From an uncultured Bacillota bacterium (lineage in GTDB: Bacteria; Bacillota; Clostridia; Peptostreptococcales; Anaerovoracaceae): a stretch of DNA of 64,000 nt. A program made the translations under genes and the position numbers. Location of the stretch: NCBI GenBank assembly GCA_949287095.1, contig CASEFA010000001.1, positions 1 through 64,000 on the forward strand, written 5' to 3'. Shown here piece after piece: positions 16,116-24,339 of this stretch; position 1 is the stretch's first letter, and each line of letters begins with the position of its first letter. The notes below the pieces were generated by a model. It saw only the letters and a list, made by a program, of their open reading frames with translations, ran no database searches and was not told where the DNA came from.

Positions 16116-18785
16116 TTATCGCTTTCCATTGGACACTATACGTTTTCTTTCTTCATCTATGATATGTATTGCATCAAGAATCTCGTCTTCGCTGAATTCA
16201 ATGAATAATTCATGATTATCTATCGCATCATACATTACTTGCTCTTTGTCTTTTAATCTTTCATATATTTTTTCATCAATGAATCCAGGTCTATCGCTAA
16301 AGCTACTTTCATCTCTTGTTTGAAGGTAATAATACTGTGTGTATTGATTATCTTCTAATCCTAATCTATGAATTCGGTCTCGAGATTGCAACATATGTGT
16401 GAGGTTAAAATCATACTCAAAGTACACTGCGTCATGAACCGTTTGATGCAGTGAGATTGATTCTCCAAGAGTTTGTGGATTAGAAACTAACACTTGTGCA
16501 CTTCCATCTCTGAATTCATTTATTAATTCTACACGTTCATATTTTGGAGTTGCACCATATACTAAATTTACTTTTATGTTATTTGCTTCTAGAGCTTTAC
16601 TTATTTTTACTATAGTATCAACAAAAATACCCCATACAAGTACTTTTTTGCCCTGTGAAACAAGATGTGTAACTAATTGAATCCCCTTTTCAAATTTAGG
16701 AGAAACCATATTATTTAAATCAAAGTCAGTATACTTCTGATTTGACCTTACATTTGAATCTTCTCCTAATAATTCATCGAATTGCTTTTTATCTATTCCC
16801 GAAATACGCTCTAGTTTATCGTCGTCATCGTCAAAAGACATCAATTCATCATAGTCTATTGCCATATTAACTAGGCTCGGATTTGTCGAAGCTTGAATCA
16901 ATCGAATCAATTTTGCTAGACTGGATCTTTCGTTATTATAAATAGCTTCCGCGAGAGCCATTTGACCTTTAGATGGCTCTACAACGTATACTTCATCTGC
17001 TTCTGCTTCAGGTACATTTAAATCTTTCTTATTAGTTCTCCAAAAGAAGGGATGTATTGACTCATTAATTTCTTTTATTTTTCTTACCTTAGGGTTATTA
17101 AGCTCGGAAATGTCCCATCCAAAATAACTATTGTATTCATTGCCATATAAGATATTTAACAAATTATATATATCACTGTATTTGTTAGGTATTGGAGTTC
17201 CTGTAAGTACATATCGGAATTTCGCATTAACAGAAAGTTCTAGCGCGTATTTTGCTCTCCGACCATTAGGATTTTTTACGCGATGAACCTCATCATAAAC
17301 AAGCATAGTATCGTATGTCGTTAATTTTTTTAACTTACTAAAATGCTTGAGCAGAGATTCGTAATTAACCAATACTAAATTACTCACACCCCAATCAGTG
17401 TCAAGAAGATTATCAAACTGACTGTTTTGCGAGTCTATCACCCTTAAGATTTTTTTATCTCCGAAAACAGCTTTAAATTCTCGCTTCCAAGAATCAAATG
17501 CACTAATTGGTGAAATAACTAGTATTCTTTTTACTTTCTCTTCCACAGGTGCATTAAATCTATTTAAATAGGCAAACACTCCTAACAACATTGCAGTTTT
17601 TCCAGCACCAGGTACAGAAAAGTTGGCTGCTCTCATCATTTCATATTCAAAATATGCTGCACGTAAGTGATTCTCTTTCAGTGGGCGCGCCACTTCACTC
17701 TGTACGATTTTTGAAAATACATGATATGTTTCAATTCTATTTACAGGAAACTTGTCAATGTCATTTTTGTAAATCTCTCCCATAATCCTATACTGTTCAA
17801 TAGAATACTTATTTCTTTTAATAAATTCTTGAACAGCTTCAGAAACATACACCTCTATATTCTTTCTTTGTGCTCTTTGTTTAGTTACTTTAATAATATT
17901 TTCTAAGTCCCTATGTGTCACTCCTTGGCATATGGTAGAATTATCATCTTCAAAAAACTTTGTTAAATCACTACCATTTTTTAATTTACGATCAGTATTG
18001 GTTAAGCAGCTTGTGGTTTTATCGACACGAACTACCCTCTGATTTATTATGATAAATGAAATGGTTTCCTTTCCAAGTTCTTCTTGAAACGAATCGCCAA
18101 TTTTGGGCATAGTTGTTATTGTTGAAAGCGACTGATACGGTGCAATTTCTTCATATGTGAGCTCAGAAGCTTCTATTACTTGAACGCCTTCTTCTATGTT
18201 GCTCCATAGACGCATAAACCTTTCTTTGTTTTCTTTTATGCGAGATTGAACATTATCGCTACTGTCCCATGAGACATCTACGCTAATCGACTCGTAATTT
18301 TCGCTAATTCCATTTTTCGTTTCGTTTGCCGAACCATTAAAAAATACAATTTCATCACCAGAGTAGATTAAGCCAAATTTATCATGAAAAGAGCCTTTTT
18401 CACTTAAAGCTACTTTTACTTCTGCACGTCCATTTGCAATCATAAATGCGAGATTACCTAATCGTCGCTGCACTTCCAAAGTCAATCTCTCATTTTGCTC
18501 TGCAATTCTCAACTTCTTTAATTCTTCTCTTAGGTCATATCCTTCTTTTATTCTATTATAATCTTCTTTTGATATTTCTTTAGAAATTACAAACTGGACT
18601 TTTCCTCCATTCTTGGCTAATTCCTCTAGTCCTTCTGCATATAAATCGACACCTGCACTACTAAAATAACCCGAAACCCTTTGATATAAATTTGCTTCAG
18701 ATAATACCTTATTATAAAAACTATTTGCCAGATTGTCCGTATATTGCGATTTCAATGTACTCTTTAACTCTAAAGAAAAGCTCAT
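16116..18785 (-). CDS. PLD-nuclease / SNF2-type helicase (SauUSI/BfiI-like architecture), probable DNA-restriction protein
   Basis: An 889-residue protein. The N-terminal 170 residues carry a single phospholipase-D-type nuclease motif, His134-x-Lys136 followed by NGSAN at 150-154, as in BfiI and SauUSI. A linker leads to a superfamily 2 helicase with Walker A VPGAGKT (391-397), DEVH (498-501), TGTPIPN (motif III) and a C-terminal lobe ending in QSRDRIHRLG (motif VI). No SRA-like methyl-reading domain is visible at the C-terminus, unlike SauUSI. The ATG follows the ParB-like stop without a gap (TAAATG), so the two proteins are probably made together. Low GC and codon choice differ from the flanking chromosome. 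ATP-driven DNA translocation with cleavage is inferred. Confidence 0.85.
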   Translation of the reverse strand: MSFSLELKSTLKSQYTDNLANSFYNKVLSEANLYQRVSGYFSSAGVDLYAEGLEELAKNGGKVQFVISKEISKEDYNRIKEGYDLREELKKLRIAEQNERLTLEVQRRLGNLAFMIANGRAEVKVALSEKGSFHDKFGLIYSGDEIVFFNGSANETKNGISENYESISVDVSWDSSDNVQSRIKENKERFMRLWSNIEEGVQVIEASELTYEEIAPYQSLSTITTMPKIGDSFQEELGKETISFIIINQRVVRVDKTTSCLTNTDRKLKNGSDLTKFFEDDNSTICQGVTHRDLENIIKVTKQRAQRKNIEVYVSEAVQEFIKRNKYSIEQYRIMGEIYKNDIDKFPVNRIETYHVFSKIVQSEVARPLKENHLRAAYFEYEMMRAANFSVPGAGKTAMLLGVFAYLNRFNAPVEEKVKRILVISPISAFDSWKREFKAVFGDKKILRVIDSQNSQFDNLLDTDWGVSNLVLVNYESLLKHFSKLKKLTTYDTMLVYDEVHRVKNPNGRRAKYALELSVNAKFRYVLTGTPIPNKYSDIYNLLNILYGNEYNSYFGWDISELNNPKVRKIKEINESIHPFFWRTNKKDLNVPEAEADEVYVVEPSKGQMALAEAIYNNERSSLAKLIRLIQASTNPSLVNMAIDYDELMSFDDDDDKLERISGIDKKQFDELLGEDSNVRSNQKYTDFDLNNMVSPKFEKGIQLVTHLVSQGKKVLVWGIFVDTIVKISKALEANNIKVNLVYGATPKYERVELINEFRDGSAQVLVSNPQTLGESISLHQTVHDAVYFEYDFNLTHMLQSRDRIHRLGLEDNQYTQYYYLQTRDESSFSDRPGFIDEKIYERLKDKEQVMYDAIDNHELFIEFSEDEILDAIHIIDEERKRIVSNGKR

Positions 18786-20030
18786 TTATTTACCTCTTAA
18801 TTTATATGCTGCATCTCTTATATTCTGTAATATTTCCTTAGCCTCTTCATATTCATCTTTTGTCAAATCCTCAAAATCGTTTGGGTCTATCTCCTCTAAC
18901 CTCTCCAAAATATCCTTTAACTCTTCTAAGCTTTCTCTACGTTTTGAATTTCTTTCACCTTTTAAAGACATTTTTTCTACACAACGAGATAATTTATCCG
19001 CAGTTTGTTTTAATTCTGGTTTCGAATGAATAAGTGTCTTTAAATCATTACCACTCTTAATAGGGTTTTCTTCGAAAGCATCTATAATGTCATCCACCTT
19101 GTCATCCACTGCTTTTAAAAAATTTATCTTCATGTCATCTTTTTTTATAATGTTATTCTTAACATCTCTCATAAGACGTGTAGAATCCGCATTTCCATCT
19201 TTTGCCTTTGTAACAGCTAAATATACTAATGTGGCATCTGTTATGGATTCTTTGTCTGCTTTTAAATTATTTATTGTTCCCTCTATTTCTTCAATAGGTC
19301 CATCTATTTTTAGCTCTCTAGCCAAATAAAATTTATCTATCGGATTACCACCCGGGGATACAATTTCGATAAATTTTATCATCAATTTAGCTAAACGAAT
19401 ATCTCTATTGATGCCCTTTGTATTTCCCGCACCTGATGCCTTTTTATATTCATCTGCCGTCATTAGTTTTTCAACTTCTATTGTATTATACACATCAAAT
19501 ATTCTATCAATCGTATCATAAGCAACCCGTTCCTCACGGCCCAACTGAAGTTCTAACTCTAATTCTTTAATATGTTTTTCATTGTACTCAGTTGAGTAAT
19601 CTAATGGTAAAACAATCGCATCGAAAGTTTGTTTGATTCCAGTCTTTCTTTCAATCCTTCTTAGTGCAGTAAGTCTTCTGTTTCCATCAATAACTCGCCC
19701 ATCAAGTAACACTACGCCCGGTTCCTGCTGCGTCTTTTCTTCAATTGAGCGTAAAGTTTCATCCATTGCACCCTTATTAGAATTATAAATAAAATCCTCA
19801 AATATTTTATTATATTCCGAATCGCCCGCCTCTGGCATTAAATTTCCATGCTCTGCTTTGTATTGTTTATATACGGTATTTATTCTTCCATTTTTGTCAT
19901 TATAATATAATTCTTCTAGTGGAATTCTATATACATTCCACATGTTATTTGGTAATCCAGAAACTCCCATTTTTTTGATGCTTCCTGTTTTTTCAAAATG
20001 ATTTGCTGCTATTTTTTCTATTAAGTTCAT
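18786..20030 (-). CDS. ParB/Srx-like domain protein coupled to the PLD-SNF2 helicase
   Basis: A 414-residue protein with a ParB/sulfiredoxin-like core around residues 105-130; VLLDGRVIDGNRRLTALRR is the conserved loop of that fold. The rest is mostly helical and charged, with a Glu/Lys-rich C-terminus likely to form a coiled coil. In chromosome partition ParB this fold binds CTP, and other relatives are nucleases or kinases; which applies here is unknown. There is no ParA partner or parS cluster, so partition is unlikely. It has its own upstream palindrome (20049-20062) and AAAGGAG site and directly abuts the helicase gene, so the two form a functional unit next to the R-M genes. Confidence 0.7.
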   Translation of the reverse strand: MNLIEKIAANHFEKTGSIKKMGVSGLPNNMWNVYRIPLEELYYNDKNGRINTVYKQYKAEHGNLMPEAGDSEYNKIFEDFIYNSNKGAMDETLRSIEEKTQQEPGVVLLDGRVIDGNRRLTALRRIERKTGIKQTFDAIVLPLDYSTEYNEKHIKELELELQLGREERVAYDTIDRIFDVYNTIEVEKLMTADEYKKASGAGNTKGINRDIRLAKLMIKFIEIVSPGGNPIDKFYLARELKIDGPIEEIEGTINNLKADKESITDATLVYLAVTKAKDGNADSTRLMRDVKNNIIKKDDMKINFLKAVDDKVDDIIDAFEENPIKSGNDLKTLIHSKPELKQTADKLSRCVEKMSLKGERNSKRRESLEELKDILERLEEIDPNDFEDLTKDEYEEAKEILQNIRDAAYKLRGK

Positions 20031-20048
20031 TTGTGATTCTCCTTTGTT

Positions 20049-20062
20049 TATAACATGTTATA
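20049..20062 (-). promoter_or_regulatory. 14-bp palindrome upstream of the ParB-like/helicase pair
   Basis: TATAACATGTTATA is a perfect palindrome 18 nt before the ParB-like ATG. It directly follows TTGATATAGTATAAC on the minus strand, which has promoter-like character. It is a candidate operator giving this pair separate control from the methyltransferase. Confidence 0.45.
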
Positions 20063-20130
20063 CTATATCAATTCGAATGCTCGAGTTGTTCTAAGGAAAT
20101 TCCCTCCTGTCCCATCCTTCTCTCCCCAAC

Positions 20131-21435
20131 TTACTCTTCATCTATTAAAATTCCATCCAATATTCTACCCATCCTGGTAATCATCGGTACAACCAACGCA
20201 TTTCCCATGCAGAAATATCGCATTCTTTTCGGCATCTCAACCCTTTCGCCATCAATTAGACAGTATTTTGTCCAGTCATCATCAAATCCCTGCATGCGCT
20301 CCGCTTCAATTTCGGTAATAAGCCTTAGCCTACCGCTTGATGGGTCGGCTACCACATGTGTACTGCGGTTCTTTGTACTTTCACTTGTAAGCATTGTCCT
20401 TCCCGGTCGGTCCAGCGGATCCGGGAATGCAATAGGTCCCTCAGAAAAAACGTATTTGTGGCCACTGGCCGACGTCCGTGGAATCTTTTTAGCTCCCTTC
20501 ATATATATCCACGAAGGCATATCGGTTTGACCTATATAATAGCTGTCATCAACACTATGTTGTACAATTTCATTTAACAAAGTTGGTACGTTTTCTTCCG
20601 GTACCAGGCTCATTGTTGTTATTCGACCATCAATCATATATCCGGAATTCATAAAGTCGAATTTATAGCTTTGAGTCATTTCAAGCAAGTCATTATCGCT
20701 TTCAACTGTTCCAATCTCAAGCATTGTGTCTATATCTGCTCCGGAAATATCTGTATATGATATTTCTCCAATTTTCATATCGGTATGCTTTGAAATGGGG
20801 AACGCTTGTGCCATTAATCCTTCTTTAAGAATAATATCATCACTGTCAATATTCTCCATCTTCTTTGCATATTCTGTATTTCTGTTATACGCAAAGATAA
20901 ATATACGTCTCCTTCGCTGGGCAGCTCCATACTCCGCAGCGTTTACAACTCTCCATTCTACTCTGTAACCAAGCTGAGCAAACGATGTAAGTATAATTCC
21001 GAAGTCTCTTCCCCTCTGGGATGCAGGAGATTTGAGCAGTCTATCAACATTCTCAAGCAGTACAAACGGTGGCCTTTTCGCAATAAGAACGTCTCTTATC
21101 TGCCACCATAATACTCCCTTCTTCCCCTCAATTCCCTTCGAAGAAGATAAAGAATGTGCCACACTGTAATCCTGACAAGGAAATCCCCCTGTAAGCAACG
21201 TGTGGTCAGGAATTATTCTTTTATCAACGTCTGCTACATCAATCCCGGTAGAATAGTTCCCCGATAAATCCAAAGAATTCCCGAAATGATACACATAACA
21301 ACCATGTGCCCATTGCTTCTTTTTGTCCGGTTCCCATTGGGAAAACCACTTTGTTTCCCAACCAGAGCATAGTCGTTCCAACCCGAGTCTGAATCCTCCG
21401 ACTCCGGCAAATAATTCAACCATAGTTTTTTCCAT
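20131..21435 (-). CDS. DNA (cytosine-5) methyltransferase of a type II R-M system
   Basis: A 434-residue C5-cytosine methyltransferase with the canonical order of motifs. Motif I is ELFAGVGGFRLGLE (residues 7-20). Motif IV is GGFPCQDYS with catalytic Cys87, motif VI is ENV at 128-130 and motif VIII is QRRRR at 173-177. A variable target-recognition region follows and then motif X near the C-terminus (GNALVVPM). It transfers methyl from SAM to cytosine in the recognition site and protects host DNA from the neighbouring endonuclease. The partner's family suggests GATC, but specificity is not proven by sequence. AAGGAGG precedes the ATG. AT-rich like its neighbours. Confidence 0.93.
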   Translation of the reverse strand: MEKTMVELFAGVGGFRLGLERLCSGWETKWFSQWEPDKKKQWAHGCYVYHFGNSLDLSGNYSTGIDVADVDKRIIPDHTLLTGGFPCQDYSVAHSLSSSKGIEGKKGVLWWQIRDVLIAKRPPFVLLENVDRLLKSPASQRGRDFGIILTSFAQLGYRVEWRVVNAAEYGAAQRRRRIFIFAYNRNTEYAKKMENIDSDDIILKEGLMAQAFPISKHTDMKIGEISYTDISGADIDTMLEIGTVESDNDLLEMTQSYKFDFMNSGYMIDGRITTMSLVPEENVPTLLNEIVQHSVDDSYYIGQTDMPSWIYMKGAKKIPRTSASGHKYVFSEGPIAFPDPLDRPGRTMLTSESTKNRSTHVVADPSSGRLRLITEIEAERMQGFDDDWTKYCLIDGERVEMPKRMRYFCMGNALVVPMITRMGRILDGILIDEE

Positions 21436-21536
21436 TAAGTCCTCCTTCGACTGTCAACGCAGTCAACCCACTTATTTTTTAGGCCTAAAGTATTAGCACC
21501 GATGTGATTATCGGATCGAGGCCAGATTAACTTGTT

Positions 21537-23057
21537 TTAGTAATTCCTTCTCAATTTTTCACTGATTTGACTATCAATATATGAACGGTTTAGCCAATAT
21601 GCCTGCCTTAAAATTCTTTCACCGCTTGGTAGTAAATCAGAATCTGATATTGTACCATTTCCAATTTCGGTACCGTCAGCCAATTTATAATATCTTTTAC
21701 TTGCATGTGGTCTTATATGAAAGATTCCATTATCACTTAATCCAGGAAGATTATTGACTACAATTTCCTGTTTTTTTCTATGAACCACTTCCAATTTTAC
21801 CCCTTCTCTTACAATCTTCTTTGTCTTGTTCCACGCCTTCCTGACAACCTCTTTATCCCAATCAGGCATCCCCCAAAGCTGACTGCCTTTGAATATACTG
21901 CCGCCTTCCTCTTCCCAAAATATAGTAAAGAGATATTTTCGCTCCAGTATTTCGTAAAGCTCAGAGTTTTCCCATCCTATCGGATTCCCTTCATCATCCC
22001 TTATCTCATAATCCATTTTTTCGTTGTCCAGCTCTATAAAGTTAATATCCTCAAGTCTAAATTCCTGATTATCCTTTTTATTCTTCCTATACTTGATTAT
22101 CTTAACTACTATACCCGCCTTTTCAAATTCTTCAATACGGTTGTTTTTTACGCCCAACATTTTATAAACCAGAGATGCTTCATAACTCTTATTTTTCTTA
22201 TTTACCTCAATTCCTAATTCCTTTGCGATATTATCTTCGGTCATGCCCTCATATTTTGATAGCTTTCCCATGATAATATCTGAAAAACTTTCATGTTGAA
22301 GCTCCTCAATAGTGACGATGGACTCCTCATACGTTCTTACACCGGGAACAATATAATTGTTCAAGACGTAGGTCATATACGAATTTTTAAGGCAGTAAGC
22401 TCGTTTCTTAGCTTTTTCTTCGCTATTATAATACTGAGTAACCCAACTTTTTGCTGCTGTCGAGCCCTTCGTGCAGGCACCTAAGTAAATTGTATCTGAT
22501 TCTGATAATTCGTGTGCTTTACCAGCTTCTATTTTATCATTAATGATTTTATAATCATTTAAAATTATCACCATGTCCTTTTGAGGAAAAGTGAATAGGC
22601 TGACATAGTCTATACGATAATCCATGTTACTGGCCAGTGCCTTATTCCTAAGATAGAAAATCAACAGCATTAGTTTACATTTTTTCCATAGATGAGACTT
22701 ATAAAAGTCCTTCTCGACTTTTTTGTCAAAGTTTATCATGGTTAAAACAAGTCTTTCACCCGCAGTCAGCTTATTATTCGATTTAATTTCATAAGGTGTG
22801 ACTTTTATCTCTACTCCTGCCTCAGAGAAGTCAGCTCTCGAATCGCTATTGGCCTTATAGCCAAAAAATCTTTCCTCGATAAAGTTTCCAAGCCCGCCTT
22901 TTCTAGATTTGCTATCATACGTGAAGTTTTCTTCTTTAATCGTACTGTTAGACTGAGCCCAATATTCAACTTCATTAAAAGTATGCCCAATCAGTTTCTC
23001 CGCATATTTTTCAATACTTTTAGGGTTCCTACTATCGTAATTAAAAAGAGTTTCCAT
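21537..23057 (-). CDS. Sau3AI/MutH-family type II restriction endonuclease
   Basis: A 506-residue protein, close to Sau3AI (489). The N-terminal half has the MutH/Sau3AI catalytic pattern D-(x)n-ExK: Asp76 in RADFSEAG and Glu83/Lys85 in VEIKV, preceded by KGGLGNFIEERFFG, the family's DNA-binding turn. The C-terminal half probably repeats the fold without catalysis, as in Sau3AI, where it acts as an effector domain. Expected substrate is unmethylated GATC. It is transcribed toward the methyltransferase gene across about 100 nt that hold a GATC and a GACTG/CAGTC hairpin. The pair forms a complete type II R-M system. Confidence 0.85.
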   Translation of the reverse strand: METLFNYDSRNPKSIEKYAEKLIGHTFNEVEYWAQSNSTIKEENFTYDSKSRKGGLGNFIEERFFGYKANSDSRADFSEAGVEIKVTPYEIKSNNKLTAGERLVLTMINFDKKVEKDFYKSHLWKKCKLMLLIFYLRNKALASNMDYRIDYVSLFTFPQKDMVIILNDYKIINDKIEAGKAHELSESDTIYLGACTKGSTAAKSWVTQYYNSEEKAKKRAYCLKNSYMTYVLNNYIVPGVRTYEESIVTIEELQHESFSDIIMGKLSKYEGMTEDNIAKELGIEVNKKNKSYEASLVYKMLGVKNNRIEEFEKAGIVVKIIKYRKNKKDNQEFRLEDINFIELDNEKMDYEIRDDEGNPIGWENSELYEILERKYLFTIFWEEEGGSIFKGSQLWGMPDWDKEVVRKAWNKTKKIVREGVKLEVVHRKKQEIVVNNLPGLSDNGIFHIRPHASKRYYKLADGTEIGNGTISDSDLLPSGERILRQAYWLNRSYIDSQISEKLRRNY

Positions 23058-23245
23058 TTCTCTTACCTTGAATTCGCTACAGATCGAATATAACCTAACT
23101 GTGTCTTATAATTGCAAATCAACATAATAGATATTATACCATATTGCCTTGATATCCTCATCTATTTATATTTCTTCTATTGCTATTCATTTTAATTATT
23201 CGTCCATGTAATAACATGCCAAATTCAACTGGTTTACGACAAAAC

Positions 23246-23280
23246 CCGAGTAATCTGCAGTCTGACTTCAATTTACTCGG
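23246..23280. repeat. 8-bp inverted repeat between the R-M block and the uvrB remnant
   Basis: CCGAGTAA (23246-23253) is inverted as TTACTCGG (23273-23280). It lies in the 330-bp gap between the divergent endonuclease gene and the uvrB 5' copy. No gene is seen in this gap apart from the uvrB control region. Confidence 0.3.
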
Positions 23281-23288
23281 ACTTCCGC

Positions 23289-23340
23289 AAACATATGTTC
23301 ACTTTTTATTATATACTTTTCTCCCGCCCCGTGGTATAAT
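23289..23340 (+). promoter_or_regulatory. LexA (SOS) box and promoter of the original uvrB start
   Basis: AAACATATGTTC (23289-23300) matches the Gram-positive LexA/DinR core GAACNNNNGTTC except for the first base. Downstream is TATAAT (23335-23340) with a weak -35 near 23312. uvrB is a classic SOS gene, so this is its native control region, now feeding only the truncated copy. Confidence 0.65.
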
Positions 23341-23387
23341 TTTATGTACTGCAGACGATGCTTCAGTTTAGAAGAAGGTACTGACTC

Positions 23388-23660
23388 ATGGATCACTTTA
23401 AATTAGTTTCGGACTTTGCCCCTACCGGCGACCAGCCTCAGGCTATCGAGGCGCTGGTGAAGGGTTTTGAATCGGGAAAGAGAGCCCAGACTCTGCTGGG
23501 CGTTACGGGTTCAGGAAAGACGTTTACCATGGCCAACGTCATAGCCAGGCTGAACCGCCCTGCCCTGGTCATTTCCCACAACAAGACACTGGCGGCACAG
23601 CTTCACGGCGAGTTCAAGGAGTTCTTCCCCGAGAACGCAGTGGAGTATTTTGTGTCTTAG
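23388..23660 (+). pseudogene. uvrB: uvrB 5' remnant (first 90 codons)
   Basis: It encodes a normal UvrB N-terminus ([18 protein letters not shown]...) through the Walker A motif GVTGSGKT and [15 protein letters not shown], then breaks at VEYFVS with TAG. From the [13 protein letters not shown] region to GAGTATTTTGT it is nearly identical in DNA to the start of the intact uvrB at 27246, with a handful of mostly silent differences. The first 11 codons, by contrast, are clearly different. It retains a start, a ribosome binding site and a LexA-box promoter, so it may still be transcribed. The product would lack all helicase motifs beyond the P-loop and cannot function in repair. Confidence 0.92.
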
Positions 23661-23774
23661 AATGTCAGAGTGCTAAAATGAGTGCTAGTTGGTACTTTTT
23701 AGCACCAAATAGTCTGGATTTTGCATACGAAACGACAGATTACGGACTAGATGATACTAGACGGACAAATGTAA

Positions 23775-23805
23775 TTTGTGACTTTTTGTGATAAAAATTC
23801 GTAAT
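23775..23805. repeat. Left end of the uvrB insert: short sequences found inverted at the right end
   Basis: TTTGTGACTTTT (23775-23786) recurs inverted at 27220-27231, and ATTCGTAA (within 23797-23805) recurs inverted at 27178-27185. GATACTAGAC (23753-23762) recurs in direct orientation at 27137-27146. Spacings differ between the ends. They may be worn element ends; chance similarity in AT-rich DNA is not excluded. Confidence 0.35.
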
Positions 23806-23825
23806 GGAAAAAAGGGGACGATGAT

Positions 23826-24271
23826 ATGATTTATTTTACAAGTGATTTACATATAGGACATCGTGGAATTATAGAGATGAAGAATCGTCCTTTTGAAAAT
23901 GCTTGGGAGATGAATCAGGTTTTGATTCGAAATTATAATGCAGTGGTGCATAAAACGATACGGTGTATATCCTTGGAGATATTAGTCATCATCTATCAAT
24001 GGATGGAGTGAATGAATTGATTGGAAAATTGAACGGAAAGAAGATTCTGATCAAAGGGAATCATGATAAGAAAGAAGATTCAGAATTGTTTGATGAGATA
24101 TGTGATTTTAAGCGAGTGTCATTGAATGGTATGTATTTTGCATTACTGCATTATCCGATGTTGTCGTTGCCGAAGAAGTACAGCGGGAGTATTCAACTGC
24201 ATGGATATATACACGTACGAGAGGAATATAACCTGCAGAATAAAGAGAAAAGTTTACCAATGAATAAATAA
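23826..24271 (+). pseudogene. Frameshifted metallophosphoesterase
   Basis: Frame one reads MIYFTSDLHIGHRGII... to VVHK. A -1 shift at CAT AAA ACG restores NDTVYILGDISHH..., then KILIKGNHDKK. Together these give the metallophosphatase motifs DLHIGH, GD and GNHD. The late histidine motif is altered: LHGYIHVREEYN stands where LHGHIHNREEYN is expected, and the C-terminus is short. One missing A in an A-run explains the break. The AAAA at the site could support programmed slippage, but the damaged GHxH favours decay. It is the first cargo gene inside the uvrB insert. Confidence 0.8.
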
Positions 24272-24339
24272 GAGTGTAGCATTTTGATAAGTGAGCTGTT
24301 TTTGAAAATCTTTCAGACTAAAGAAAGGGGAAAAATTAT

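Noticed and set aside
18786-20030. Chromosome or plasmid partition ParB
   Set aside because: No ParA partner, no parS-like cluster and operon coupling to a PLD-SNF2 helicase point to another role.
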